From: Haloimpatiens massiliensis
GTDB lineage: Bacteria > Bacillota > Clostridia > Clostridiales > Clostridiaceae
Direction: 5' to 3'
Assembly: GCF_900184255.1 (NCBI RefSeq)
Contig: NZ_LT854640.1
Span: 2,110,877 to 2,174,876, forward strand
DNA length: 64,000 nucleotides
The first letter of the stretch is position 1; every line of letters starts with the position of its first letter. Positions 17,604 to 26,949 of the stretch are shown here, piece by piece. The notes beneath the pieces are model-generated. The model ran no database searches, had not been told where the DNA came from, and worked only from the letters and a program-made list of their open reading frames with translations. Made by a program: the position numbers and the translations under genes.

Positions 17604-17672
17604 GTGTGATTTTTCGGTTCATGCATAAGCTATCTAGAGAGAATCATCCTTTACTAGCCCTCTAAGCACACT
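17603..17672. repeat. Hairpin element (family E-like) after the DUF166 gene
   Basis: AGTGTG (17603-17608) pairs with CACACT (17667-17672) and TAGAG with CTCTA inside. The stretch AATCATCCTTTACTAGCC closely resembles AATCATCCTTTAGTAGGC at about 63868, and TTTTTCGGTTCAT recurs at 63440, so it is a shortened member of the repeat at the window's right end. It may terminate the DUF166 transcript. Confidence 0.5.
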
Positions 17673-17679
17673 GGGGACG

Positions 17680-17763
17680 TCGCATTAAGAAATTTATATA
17701 CAATATATTGTTTTGCAAATTTTAAATTAACACAATATGTTGTAGAATTTATTCTTAGTGCGA
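17680..17763. repeat. Palindromic repeat family D, copy D2
   Basis: Outer arms TCGCATTAAGAA (17680) and TTCTTAGTGCGA (17752) pair with one mismatch, with inner ACAATATATTGT-type palindromes. The segment ATACAATATATTGTTTT is shared with the element at 9600-9835. It lies just downstream of the histidine kinase gene and could end its transcript. Confidence 0.6.
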
Positions 17764-17770
17764 CAGCCCT

Positions 17771-19918
17771 TTATTTATTGAATTTAATTATGGCTTTAAA
17801 TAGGTCTCCGTCCACAACTATATTAAGACTTCCATTCTGTAGTTCTACAATACTCTTAGCAATAGCAAGGCCTAATCCTGAACCTTCTGTACTTCTTGAT
17901 TCATCCCCTCTTTTGAACCTTTCAAATATTTCATCTGGATCAAAATTCATTTCGTAACAAGCTATATTCTTTATAGTAACTGTAACTTCTTGTTCCTCCT
18001 CCGCTAAATCAATATAAACTCTTGTATTTGATTGTGAATATTTAAGTGCATTACTTATTAGATTATGAAAAACTCTCCAGGTCTTTTTTCCATCTAAATT
18101 TAAAAATACATTTTTATTAGGAAGATTTACTTTAAAATCTAAGGATGAATTTGTAATTTTTTCATGATACTCACCAAGAGCCTGTTTCATGAGCGCCACT
18201 ATGTCTACCCTTTCTATATTGAGCTCTATTGCTCCACTAGTTACCTTGGATGCTTCAAATAAGTCTTCTATTAAGTCTTTTAACCTTTTAGATTTTCTAT
18301 CTAAAACTGCCACATATCCTTCTATTTCATCTTTAGATAAGTCCTGTTGTTTTAACAAATCTATATAATTTATTATAGAAGTGAGGGGAGTTTTCAAATC
18401 ATGAGATACATTAGTTATAAGCTCTGACTTTAATCTTTCACTTTTTATACTGCCATCTAAAGATTTTTTATATCCCTCTTTAATGTTGTTTATATTACTA
18501 GCTAATTTAGAAAGAGAATCTGTTCCTTTTTTATCTATGGCGTAGTCTAAATGTCCTGATACCATTTCCTCTGTACCTTTTAATATTTTATTGAAATATC
18601 CAACCCTTTTAAATATATTGTACATTATAAAAACTGTATAAAAGAACATATATATTGCTGCTGGTATTGCAAATACCGCTGGTATTACCACTGCTGCTGA
18701 TAAAATCATACCCAAAAATACGGTAGTAAAAATAATCATGAGCATTTTAAATCCTATATTTTTAAACATAAAACTATCTTTTAAGGAATCAACAATTCTA
18801 CATAAAAAGCTTTTGCCCCACTGATTTTTAAATTCCCTTTTGTCCTTTGAAAGAATAATTAATTCATCCACAGCAATGACTAAATAAATAATATATAGAG
18901 CCATTAAAGAAATATATAATATTATTGATATACTAATGTTATTGTTAAATACGCTAAACCTACACTTGTGATATACATATAATGAAAAAATCAAAAATAA
19001 TAATATTTTAAAATCTAATGGTATTTTTTTATAATGTTTCTTTATACCTAAAAAGTTTTCTTTAAAGAAATTTATTTTTTTTAAATATCTTAATAAAACG
19101 TAAGTCAGTATTAAAGCTATGATACACATTATACTTTCACTTATAACCCTATTCCTTATATCCTGAGCCCTTTTGTATTGTGACATAATCATTGAATTTT
19201 TTTCACTATCATCTAGAACTATAAAATATCCATTTAAATTTTTATGCTTAAATTTATTTTTCATTTCTTTTTCAGCATAATTAACAGGTGTCATCATTGG
19301 AAATTTAATAGAAAATAATGCATCTTTTAAATATTCTTGTAGTTCACTTTCTGATTGTAAATTAGTATATATATTTCCATTATCATCATTTCTTATATAA
19401 TATCTTACTTCTTTTAGTGAATCCAAATATCTTTTTCTAGCATTATAATGTTCATCTTGAAAATATACAACTTTCTGCTTTAACGCTTTTAATACATTAG
19501 AGTTTTCATCTTTAATATCCTTTTCAAATTTTTCAAGTTCTCGACCTTTTTCTTCTTTTAAGTTTTTTACTTCATCTTTATTTTCAAAACTCTCTGCTCT
19601 ATTAATGAGACTATTATATTTTTCTTCTATTTCCTCTCTTTTCATCTTTATTTGAGTATCTAACATATCCTTATCAACTTTTTCTTCAAAAGATTTTTTT
19701 TCATAATCCTTAAAATTATTATGAATATCAATTATAAATGAATAGTAAGTAAGAAGAATTCCTGAAAATTCCTCACTTCTAAAGTAATAATCCTTTTGAA
19801 AATACTTTCTATTAGCCATGCAATCTATAATGTTAAGAGCTGAAAAAGCCATCATATACAAGACCATTATAAAAACTAAAACATTTATACTCTTCCTATT
19901 TTTCAATTTTATATCCAA
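17771..19918 (-). CDS. Membrane sensor histidine kinase
   Basis: 715 aa, unusually long for the partner of an OmpR-type regulator. TM1 is at about 12-32. A large extracytoplasmic, charged, coiled-coil-rich segment (about 60-255) follows, then a multi-helix membrane region (about 258-450), HAMP-like linker (GHLDYAIDKKGTDSLSKL), DHp domain with phospho-acceptor H502 (NVSHDLKTPLTS), and HATPase (NLISNALKYS, GSGLGLAIAKS). It overlaps the response regulator gene by 23 nt, so translation is coupled. The multi-helix sensor suggests detection of an envelope or lipid-associated signal. The neighbouring YitT gene is a possible but unproven target. Confidence 0.9.
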   Translation of the reverse strand: MDIKLKNRKSINVLVFIMVLYMMAFSALNIIDCMANRKYFQKDYYFRSEEFSGILLTYYSFIIDIHNNFKDYEKKSFEEKVDKDMLDTQIKMKREEIEEKYNSLINRAESFENKDEVKNLKEEKGRELEKFEKDIKDENSNVLKALKQKVVYFQDEHYNARKRYLDSLKEVRYYIRNDDNGNIYTNLQSESELQEYLKDALFSIKFPMMTPVNYAEKEMKNKFKHKNLNGYFIVLDDSEKNSMIMSQYKRAQDIRNRVISESIMCIIALILTYVLLRYLKKINFFKENFLGIKKHYKKIPLDFKILLFLIFSLYVYHKCRFSVFNNNISISIILYISLMALYIIYLVIAVDELIILSKDKREFKNQWGKSFLCRIVDSLKDSFMFKNIGFKMLMIIFTTVFLGMILSAAVVIPAVFAIPAAIYMFFYTVFIMYNIFKRVGYFNKILKGTEEMVSGHLDYAIDKKGTDSLSKLASNINNIKEGYKKSLDGSIKSERLKSELITNVSHDLKTPLTSIINYIDLLKQQDLSKDEIEGYVAVLDRKSKRLKDLIEDLFEASKVTSGAIELNIERVDIVALMKQALGEYHEKITNSSLDFKVNLPNKNVFLNLDGKKTWRVFHNLISNALKYSQSNTRVYIDLAEEEQEVTVTIKNIACYEMNFDPDEIFERFKRGDESRSTEGSGLGLAIAKSIVELQNGSLNIVVDGDLFKAIIKFNK

Positions 19919-20588
19919 TTCCCCACACCACCTTTAAATATCTCGGTTCTTTCGGATTAAGTTCAATTTTTTCTCTTATTCTTCTTATGTGTACTGCCAC
20001 GGTGTTTTCTCCATTATAATAAGGCTCTCCCCACGCTTTTTCATATATTTGTTCAATAGAAAATACTGTTCCCTTATTTTCCATCAAAAATTCTAATATA
20101 TTGTATTCCGTAGGGGTAAGCCTTACCTCCTTGTCATCTACTATTGCCATTTTAGTATTTTTATCCAAAATTAAATCTCTAACTACTAATTTATCACCTG
20201 TACTTTTATAATTGCCAAAATCCATATATCTTCTGAGCTGTGATTTAACTCTAGCTACTAGTTCTAATGGGTTAAACGGCTTTGTGATGTAATCATCTGC
20301 CCCCATATTAAGTCCTAATATTTTGTCCGTATCTTCTGATTTAGCCGAAAGCATTATTATGGGAATATTCTTCTTTTCTCTAATTTTAAAGGTTGCCTTG
20401 ATTCCATCCATTCTTGGCATCATAATGTCCATTAATATTAACTGAATTTCTTTCTCTTCTAAAAGCATCAATGCATCTATTCCATCCTTAGCTTTAAAAA
20501 CATTGATGCCTTCGTTTTTTAAATATATTTCTATTGCATCTCTTATTTCATCTTCATCATCCACTATTAAAATATTGTATTTATTCAT
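19896..20588 (-). CDS. OmpR/PhoB-family response regulator
   Basis: 230 aa. The receiver domain has acidic pocket D10/D11, phospho-acceptor D54 (LMDIMMPRMDG) and the conserved Lys in SAKSED. The C-terminal winged helix carries LTPTEYNILEFLMENKG and VAVHIRRIREKI, diagnostic of the OmpR class. It is first in a two-gene minus-strand operon with the histidine kinase, overlapping it by 23 nt. Its intergenic region (20589-20889) is shared with the divergent YitT-family gene, a common place for the target promoter of such systems. The signal is unknown. Confidence 0.95.
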   Translation of the reverse strand: MNKYNILIVDDEDEIRDAIEIYLKNEGINVFKAKDGIDALMLLEEKEIQLILMDIMMPRMDGIKATFKIREKKNIPIIMLSAKSEDTDKILGLNMGADDYITKPFNPLELVARVKSQLRRYMDFGNYKSTGDKLVVRDLILDKNTKMAIVDDKEVRLTPTEYNILEFLMENKGTVFSIEQIYEKAWGEPYYNGENTVAVHIRRIREKIELNPKEPRYLKVVWGIGYKIEK

Positions 20589-20889
20589 GCATACCCCGCC
20601 CTTTCACATAAATTATACCATGCTTTTCACTTCCTTCCTTTGCTATAGTTTTATTATACAAATAGATTTTTAAAAATAAGTCTTCAAAAATCTTAAAATT
20701 TCTTAAGAAATTTTATATACTGTTCCCTTTGTATTATTGTGTATTGTATTGTTTTTTTGTTGTTTTATTGTGTATTTATCACTGGTTTATCTTGTGTTTT
20801 ACTTGGATTATTGATATTATATAAATTAAAGAATCTATTTTAGTATCTACATTTTGTAATAATGCTGGCCCATAGGAGGTGTTTTTATA
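20589..20889. other. Shared promoter region, response regulator / YitT gene
   Basis: 301 nt between divergent starts. It contains a T/G-rich stretch with repeated TTGTGTATT-type motifs (about 20735-20775), which could be binding repeats, and a rightward promoter at 20792-20820. No ORF. Confidence 0.4.
20792..20820 (+). promoter_or_regulatory. Candidate sigma-A promoter of the YitT-family gene
   Basis: TTGTGT, 17-nt spacer, TATTAT, ending 69 nt before the TTG start, which itself follows a strong AGGAGGTG site. Confidence 0.45.
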
Positions 20890-21771
20890 TTGAAAAAGAA
20901 AGTTGAAAGAGGACTCTTAGATTATTTAATTGTTTACTTAGGCTGTTCTATACAAGCCTTTGCAGTTACCTGTATCCTAAAACCTAATGGATTAGTAGTA
21001 GGTGGATTTACAGGTGTTTCTCTAGTGCTTGGAAAATTATTAAATATTAAATATACATTCATATACTATACCCTTTGTATATCAGTATTAATATTAACTT
21101 GGTTTTTACTTGGGAAAAAAGAAGTGCTTAAAATTTTACTTCTATCTACTACCTATCCTTTAATATTGATTTTATTTGATAATATAAGTTTTAACTTTAT
21201 TGAATCTAGTAGCAATGGTACTTTACTATCTTGTATTTACTATGGTATTTTTTCAGGAATTGGTACAGGCCTCATATTAAAAAAGGGATTTTCTCAAGGA
21301 AGTTCAGACACTGTAGCTAAAATTCTTAACAAAAAGCTACTTCCTTTTATGAGCATAAGCCAAATTTTACTTATAATTGACATATCAATTCTTTCACTAT
21401 CAGCTTTTGTTTTTGGCAAGAATGCGGTACTTTATGCCATAGTTATGGAAATGATTTATGCCAAAGTCATGGAATCAGTGTTGTTTGGTTTTGGATCATC
21501 TCTTGTTAAAATGGTAGTTATAAGTGAAAAAACTGATGATATTGCAGAGTTTATATTAAAAGAACTGGGAAGGAGTGTTAGCATAGGCACCATTACTGGA
21601 GCCTACTCAAACGTAAATAAAAGAAAGGTTATTTTAATTTGCTCCACAAAAGAATCCATGATAGTTAAAAACTTTGCAGCTAAAATAGATAAAAATGCAT
21701 TTATAAACCTTGTTCCTGTAATATTTGCTTGGGGTAAAGGAGATGGATTTGACCCATTAGAAATTGAATAA
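20890..21771 (+). CDS. YitT-family (DUF161/DUF2179) membrane protein
   Basis: 293 aa starting at TTG, justified by AGGAGGTG 7 nt upstream. Five or six membrane helices span residues ~12-195, including the signature GLVVGGFTGVSLVLGK and the GISGIGTGLILKKGFSQGSSD-like region (FSGIGTGLIL, KGFSQGSSDT). The C-terminal ~85 residues are the soluble DUF2179 domain (SVSIGTITGAYS). Family function is not settled. It is divergent from a two-component operon and followed by a strong hairpin terminator. Confidence 0.85.
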   Translation: MKKKVERGLLDYLIVYLGCSIQAFAVTCILKPNGLVVGGFTGVSLVLGKLLNIKYTFIYYTLCISVLILTWFLLGKKEVLKILLLSTTYPLILILFDNISFNFIESSSNGTLLSCIYYGIFSGIGTGLILKKGFSQGSSDTVAKILNKKLLPFMSISQILLIIDISILSLSAFVFGKNAVLYAIVMEMIYAKVMESVLFGFGSSLVKMVVISEKTDDIAEFILKELGRSVSIGTITGAYSNVNKRKVILICSTKESMIVKNFAAKIDKNAFINLVPVIFAWGKGDGFDPLEIE

Positions 21772-21893
21772 CTTACAATATTTTAAAGATATAAAAATAA
21801 ATGCTGTAACATAATCAATTAACTTAACTTTGGAATTTAAATTTCAGACTTTACACTAGATAATTTTTGAAAATATAAATATTAAATAGGGAA

Positions 21894-21930
21894 GTTTTTC
21901 TAAGTCTCACAAAGAAAAACCTCCCTATTT
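21894..21930. terminator. Bidirectional terminator between the YitT and GH113-like genes
   Basis: AAATAGGGA(A)GTTTTTCT pairs with AGAAAAACCTCCCTATTT around a short loop. It lies between two convergent genes and has T-rich flanks on both strands. Confidence 0.75.
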
Positions 21931-22022
21931 GCCATTTATTATTTAATATTTATTTGTATCTTATTCTTTTATAACTAAATAAAAAGAGAATTACAATTTT
22001 ATATCTTCGAAAAGTGAATTAA

Positions 22023-23126
22023 TTATTTTTCATACCATTCATTTATAACCTTGATGCTTTCTTCTGATGGATAATAATTTTTATGCTCACCATCCATACC
22101 TACTGCAAATACAGAAAACCCTAAAAACCAATTTTCTTTTTCAAAAACAATTCTGTAAGCCTTAAAGCATCTAGCCTGTTCCTTATTGTTCACTATGAAA
22201 GATGGCACTGGATTCCATGGTTCCACAGAAGCCTTATTTCTCTTTGGAAATCCCAGTTCACCGAAAAAAATAGGCTTATTCCATTTTAAGTTAAAACTAT
22301 GGATTTCATCCTTTATATTTTGCTCTCTGTTATATCTTTGAGAGCTAAGTAAGGCATTTTTTAAATTTTCAATAGTATTTTCATCTTTATCCGTAAGTTC
22401 AAAATAAGCTGCTATACTTATAAAATCCACTTTAGAAAATACTTTGTTATTTAATTTTTTTAAATAATCTTCCTGAGTTTTTTTATCCCAACTAGCTGTG
22501 TACCACCAACAAGTTCTATAAGTTATAAGTCCCTTATAATATTTTCTCACAAAATCTACCGCATCGCACCAATAACCTTCTGCATACTCCATTTGAACAA
22601 AATTAGAAGCTACATTCAAAGCATCCACATGATAAGGCACCGCCACATCATCTATCAATACTTTTAACACATTGTTTTTCCAATTCCAAAAAAAATCATC
22701 AATATTCTTTGGTTTCCACTGTGTTTCATAAAGTTCTCCATTTTTTATCCAAGGATAAGGTTCTAATATTATATTTATCTTTTTCCACCTTAATTTTTTT
22801 ATAAGTTTAATGGCCTTCTTTTCACTATTTTTATCCACTTGCATATTATCTGAAGTTAAAGACTGAATATTAACTGCCACTGGTACATTTATAGTATTTA
22901 GTCCCAGTTTATCTATATCTTCAATCACCTTATCTATATCATAGTCCGTAGAAAGATTAGCAGATTTGATTTTAACTTTAAATTCCTTATTTAAAGTTTT
23001 ACCTAGCATCTTGTTTTTAAAATTATTTATACTACCCTTAAAGGATGGATTCAATTGTATCACATAAAATACAAGCACAATAAATATTAATACAATAATT
23101 ATTTTCTTTCTTTTTTTACCCTTCAT
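22023..23126 (-). CDS. GH113/GH5-like glycoside hydrolase of the exopolysaccharide locus
   Basis: 367 aa with an N-terminal membrane anchor (about 8-25) and an extracytoplasmic TIM-barrel-like domain. Candidate catalytic acids are in ILEPYPWI (about residue 122) and FFGELGFPKR (about 288). WWYTASWDKKT and AAYFELTDKDE match GH113-type proteins (beta-mannanase-like clan GH-A). It is the last gene of the synthase-dependent polysaccharide locus, separated from the BcsB-like gene by a 160-bp repeat. By analogy with BcsZ or PssZ it would trim or release the secreted polymer. The polymer identity is unknown. Confidence 0.7.
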   Translation of the reverse strand: MKGKKRKKIIIVLIFIVLVFYVIQLNPSFKGSINNFKNKMLGKTLNKEFKVKIKSANLSTDYDIDKVIEDIDKLGLNTINVPVAVNIQSLTSDNMQVDKNSEKKAIKLIKKLRWKKINIILEPYPWIKNGELYETQWKPKNIDDFFWNWKNNVLKVLIDDVAVPYHVDALNVASNFVQMEYAEGYWCDAVDFVRKYYKGLITYRTCWWYTASWDKKTQEDYLKKLNNKVFSKVDFISIAAYFELTDKDENTIENLKNALLSSQRYNREQNIKDEIHSFNLKWNKPIFFGELGFPKRNKASVEPWNPVPSFIVNNKEQARCFKAYRIVFEKENWFLGFSVFAVGMDGEHKNYYPSEESIKVINEWYEK

Positions 23127-23246
23127 ACTGTGTAACTTTACTCCCCCTTTATAAAATTAAATTTTTTAATTAATTGCCACCTTACCCCCTAACCATTATT
23201 CTAAACCATAATCACAGGATATCTTTATACATCATAATTTTACATT

Positions 23247-23406
23247 AGGTACATGAAAATAAATAACAAGTCAAAGATGCAGGTATATTTTGTGTCAGAC
23301 AAGGAAGCAGGTTCCGCCGCTAGTAGAACTATCGGTGGGTTCTGCTGACGCAGTATGACGCAAAATAGACTAACATACTGGCTTGTTATTTATTTGAATG
23401 TGCCTT
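23247..23406. repeat. Palindromic repeat family A, copy A3, inside the polysaccharide locus
   Basis: 160-bp copy nearly identical to A1 and A2, filling the gap between the BcsB-like gene and the downstream hydrolase gene. The hairpin could separate expression of the hydrolase from the synthase genes. Confidence 0.85.
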
Positions 23407-23433
23407 ACTTTAAAAATGCATGCTATTTTAATA

Positions 23434-25536
23434 CTACTGTTTTTTGTATTTTTTTATATACATTATTGCTGCAGTCACTGTGAATAAAATAACTACAATC
23501 AAAAATACTATTAAAGACTTTGTTCCAGCACTCATGCTAGCAATTTTACTAAAACTAAACTTGTTTTCTATCTTATCTTCTTTTTCTCCATAAGTTAGAT
23601 TTTTAAAATTACCCATTCTATCTATTATTACTGAATTCCCCTTTAGACTCTTAATTAAATTTAAGTCCTTAAGATATCTCTGCGCTAACCCTAAGTCTTT
23701 TTCATTTACAGATGTTACCAACATAACTTTACTATTACTATTAAAAGGAGATTGTATAAGTTGTATAGTAGCTATTTCGCTAGCATAGCTTGGAAGTAAA
23801 TTCACCTTTTCATTAGATTGAAAAGCTGTAAAACCTTTATTAAACTTTACATACATATTTTGGCTAAACTTTTTTACTACTTCATTATTTTCTGGAGTCC
23901 CTAGCACTAGTAAATTTCCTTTTGGAGGATTTTTCAATGCCTCACTTGCTGCCAGAACTTTAAAATCTCCACCATTTAAATCTATATCATGTCCCATATG
24001 AGCTGCAATGTTTCCAGCCCATGTTAATTGCTGAGAAGAAAATTCATCTGGTAAAATCATAGTAAAATCATTAAATTCACCCTCTGCTACAAAAGGATTA
24101 GGATAATTTTCAAAAATAAAATCTCTACCTTCCTTATATGGTAAATGGACGTAAGATTCTGAGCTTATGTACGCCCAAGGATTATCTTCTTCCCTAAAGG
24201 TACAGAATACATCCTTTAATTGTAAATCAAAGGCTACTTTAATGTCATAATAACTAGAATTTCTTACATCCTCTGGTATACTTACTTGAAAAGTATCATT
24301 ATCAGCACTATTAGCACTTAATTTTTTACTAGCTATAGGTGTTTCATTTACATATACCGTAAGTAAGGATCTATCAAAATCCAAATTTTTAGAATATCTG
24401 GTTTTTAATACTATATTAGCTGCTTTATTTACTAATCTATTTTTAGGTATATTTAGTGTGAAATTTGACTCCTGTCTAAAAGACCCTGGTAAAAGCACAT
24501 TATTATATCCTAACTTTGAAAAACTTATATTCTCTAATTCAGTTTTTGATGGATCTTTCACGGTTAAATCTTTATCTACAGTTATACTATCTTCATTTAT
24601 CTGTTTCATTAAATCCTTACTACTTAATAGCTCTCCCGCTTTTATAAGTTTACTTTCATCTTTAGAAATTACTATTAACATCTTCTTATATTTATTGTAC
24701 GGTGACTGTACTTCTTTAATCACAGCGCTATTTTTAATGTTTTGTCGCTGCTCTGGACTTAAAAGATTTATTATTTCTTTAGGACATTTATTTTCCTGAC
24801 CTACGAACACAACATTAGTTGAAGATTTTTCTACTGCATCAGAAAACTTATAAATTTTTGTATTTATATTTTCATACTTTCTTTTAGAACCAAAATTCGC
24901 GCAAATCATCATAGCTGTGGTTATTTCTGAACTAGAACTATTATCTGGAACTACCACTATACTATTTACTGGTATCTCATCACTTTCCTTCATATATGGA
25001 AAAGGAAAATCTTTTAATGCAGTAGAATCCTCCTTATCCTTAAAGTCTATATGTACATATGATTCTTTATGTATCACTATCCAATTTCCTGTATTAACAT
25101 CATCAATACATGGTTTTTCCGAAATTCTCTTATATGTCTTAATTTTTATTTCATTGAATCCATCTTTTATTTTATCTTTTGAAATTGGCATTTTAACAGT
25201 TCTTTTATTTTCTTTTTTATCTCCTAACCTTATAAAACCAATGGGTGTGTCATTTATTAAAACTGTTAATGTAGAATTTTTATTTTCTAGTAGTTCACTT
25301 TCTGTGAATACTAAATTAACATACGAACCTTCAATAGTCCAATTATTGCTAACATCAAAGAAAAAAGCCTTAGTAGCAAAAACACCACTGCCCGTCCAAT
25401 CCTTTTCAAACCTATAGTTTTTTGACTTTTTATTTATAGAATTATTTAAATTATCTGCCTCTACCAAATTACTATTAGAAATCATCAAAGACAAAGTTAA
25501 AATAAATACTAATAAAGTGCTTAATAATTTTTTCAT
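23434..25536 (-). CDS. BcsB-like exopolysaccharide export/co-synthase protein
   Basis: 700 aa. A Sec signal peptide (about 1-27), two similar BcsB-type halves of alternating carbohydrate-binding jelly-roll and flavodoxin-like modules (ILPDEFSS, VVVPDNSS; SESYVHLPY and KESYVHIDF are the repeated equivalents), and a C-terminal TM helix (about 672-693) with a basic tail. In cellulose synthase BcsB anchors beside BcsA and guides the nascent chain. Here the protein is extracellular and membrane-tethered, as in the Listeria Pss system. It is 150 nt downstream of the GT2 synthase gene on the same strand. Confidence 0.85.
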   Translation of the reverse strand: MKKLLSTLLVFILTLSLMISNSNLVEADNLNNSINKKSKNYRFEKDWTGSGVFATKAFFFDVSNNWTIEGSYVNLVFTESELLENKNSTLTVLINDTPIGFIRLGDKKENKRTVKMPISKDKIKDGFNEIKIKTYKRISEKPCIDDVNTGNWIVIHKESYVHIDFKDKEDSTALKDFPFPYMKESDEIPVNSIVVVPDNSSSSEITTAMMICANFGSKRKYENINTKIYKFSDAVEKSSTNVVFVGQENKCPKEIINLLSPEQRQNIKNSAVIKEVQSPYNKYKKMLIVISKDESKLIKAGELLSSKDLMKQINEDSITVDKDLTVKDPSKTELENISFSKLGYNNVLLPGSFRQESNFTLNIPKNRLVNKAANIVLKTRYSKNLDFDRSLLTVYVNETPIASKKLSANSADNDTFQVSIPEDVRNSSYYDIKVAFDLQLKDVFCTFREEDNPWAYISSESYVHLPYKEGRDFIFENYPNPFVAEGEFNDFTMILPDEFSSQQLTWAGNIAAHMGHDIDLNGGDFKVLAASEALKNPPKGNLLVLGTPENNEVVKKFSQNMYVKFNKGFTAFQSNEKVNLLPSYASEIATIQLIQSPFNSNSKVMLVTSVNEKDLGLAQRYLKDLNLIKSLKGNSVIIDRMGNFKNLTYGEKEDKIENKFSFSKIASMSAGTKSLIVFLIVVILFTVTAAIMYIKKYKKQ

Positions 25537-25686
25537 AAATTATCTTTAGAGAGAGTATGTATTATAATTGCCAAACTCCCGCCAAATCCTCCTTCCATAT
25601 CTAGTGATAAAAGTCTTCAAGCCTCCTTATTACTCACTTTTACTTATTTTTTTACTTTAAATCAATTATTTAATTTATAATTCATA

Positions 25687-26943
25687 TTAAAATCTTTCAG
25701 TTTTATACCACTTTACCTCTCTTTTAAATATAATATCTTTGAGATACTGAATTATACCCTTTATAGCCACTACCATCCAAAGTTGACAATATGTAAAATA
25801 CATAATTGGAACTAAAACCAGATTTTTTAAATTACTTTCGCCTTTTTCCATACTTAAAGTTAAAAATACTTCCAATATGAAAAGAATATATGCAAGAATC
25901 CACAGCACAAGAAAATTTCCAGTAATATGTATTTCTATTTTAGTAAACAAACTTAATAAGAAAATCCCATCAGATATTATTACAGAGGAAAGGAATAAAA
26001 AATACACTGTAAAAAAGTAAAATATATCAAATATGACACTTTTAGCATTATTATTAAATATTCCTTTTATGTATTTAAGCAAAACATAAATGTTCCCCTT
26101 TGCCCATCTAGTACGCTGTTTAAACCATACTTTTAAATTTTCTGGTTCCTGTTCCCAGGTTACTGACTTTGGCATAAATTTTATTTTATATCCCATTTTA
26201 TATATTCTAAAACTTATTTCTGTATCCTCAGCTATAGCCTTTATATCCCATCCTGACAGTTCTTCAATTATGTTTCTTCTAACTATAAAATTAGTGCCTG
26301 GTATGGTACAAAGATTTAAAAGCTGCCATCTTCCTGCTTGAGCCATCCACTGAAAACTTAAAGTTTCTATATTTATGAATTTAGTTAGGAGATTCCTAGC
26401 TTTATTTCTAGTTCTAAATTTTCCTATAACTGCTCCAAGACTTTCATCCTTGTGTATAGTATTCACCAAATATCTAAGTGCATTTTTCTCTGGAGTATTA
26501 TCTGCATCATATACAGCAATATACTCTCCTTTAGATATCGCAAATCCCTTGTTAAGTGCATTAGATTTACCTTTACCGCCATTTTTCTCATCTGTATTTA
26601 TAATGGTAAAATTATATTTACCGTAATCCTCTTTTATTTTTTCAAGCAATTGCCTTGTATTATCAGATGAATTATCATTTATTACAATAAGTTCCATTTT
26701 GTCCCTTGGATAATTTAAAAGCAATAGAGATTTCACGGTTCTTCCTATGACCTTTTCTTCGTTATGTGCAGGTACCAGTATTGAAACCATAGGATAATCA
26801 TTTAAATCCTCTATAGTTTTCTCTATAGTTTTTCTATAGTATTTATATCCTGATATAGACAGCACAATATTCATAAGAAGTAACATCCATATAGAAACCA
26901 AAGAGTATATAAATAAATAATCTACAAAATTTAATTCCTTCAT
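25687..26943 (-). CDS. Processive GT2 polysaccharide synthase, BcsA/PgaC-like
   Basis: 418 aa. One N-terminal TM helix, a cytoplasmic GT-A domain and three or four C-terminal TM helices. All processive-synthase motifs are present: D146-A-D148 (metal/UDP), ED at 239-240 (catalytic base in AEDTE) and QRTRW at 276-280. It would polymerise and translocate a beta-linked glycan from a nucleotide sugar. There is no PilZ domain, so c-di-GMP control, if any, must come from the degenerate GGDEF protein encoded upstream. It is flanked by the DUF2334 gene (6 nt) and the BcsB-like gene. Confidence 0.9.
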   Translation of the reverse strand: MKELNFVDYLFIYSLVSIWMLLLMNIVLSISGYKYYRKTIEKTIEDLNDYPMVSILVPAHNEEKVIGRTVKSLLLLNYPRDKMELIVINDNSSDNTRQLLEKIKEDYGKYNFTIINTDEKNGGKGKSNALNKGFAISKGEYIAVYDADNTPEKNALRYLVNTIHKDESLGAVIGKFRTRNKARNLLTKFINIETLSFQWMAQAGRWQLLNLCTIPGTNFIVRRNIIEELSGWDIKAIAEDTEISFRIYKMGYKIKFMPKSVTWEQEPENLKVWFKQRTRWAKGNIYVLLKYIKGIFNNNAKSVIFDIFYFFTVYFLFLSSVIISDGIFLLSLFTKIEIHITGNFLVLWILAYILFILEVFLTLSMEKGESNLKNLVLVPIMYFTYCQLWMVVAIKGIIQYLKDIIFKREVKWYKTERF

Positions 26944-26949
26944 AATTTA

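Noticed and set aside
24458..25417. Plus-strand ORFs of 113 and 166 aa opposite the BcsB-like gene
   Set aside because: Complement shadows of a full-length, well-matched protein in an AT-rich genome; no ribosome sites. The same applies to the other opposite-strand frames inside carB, the chemoreceptor and the radical SAM genes.
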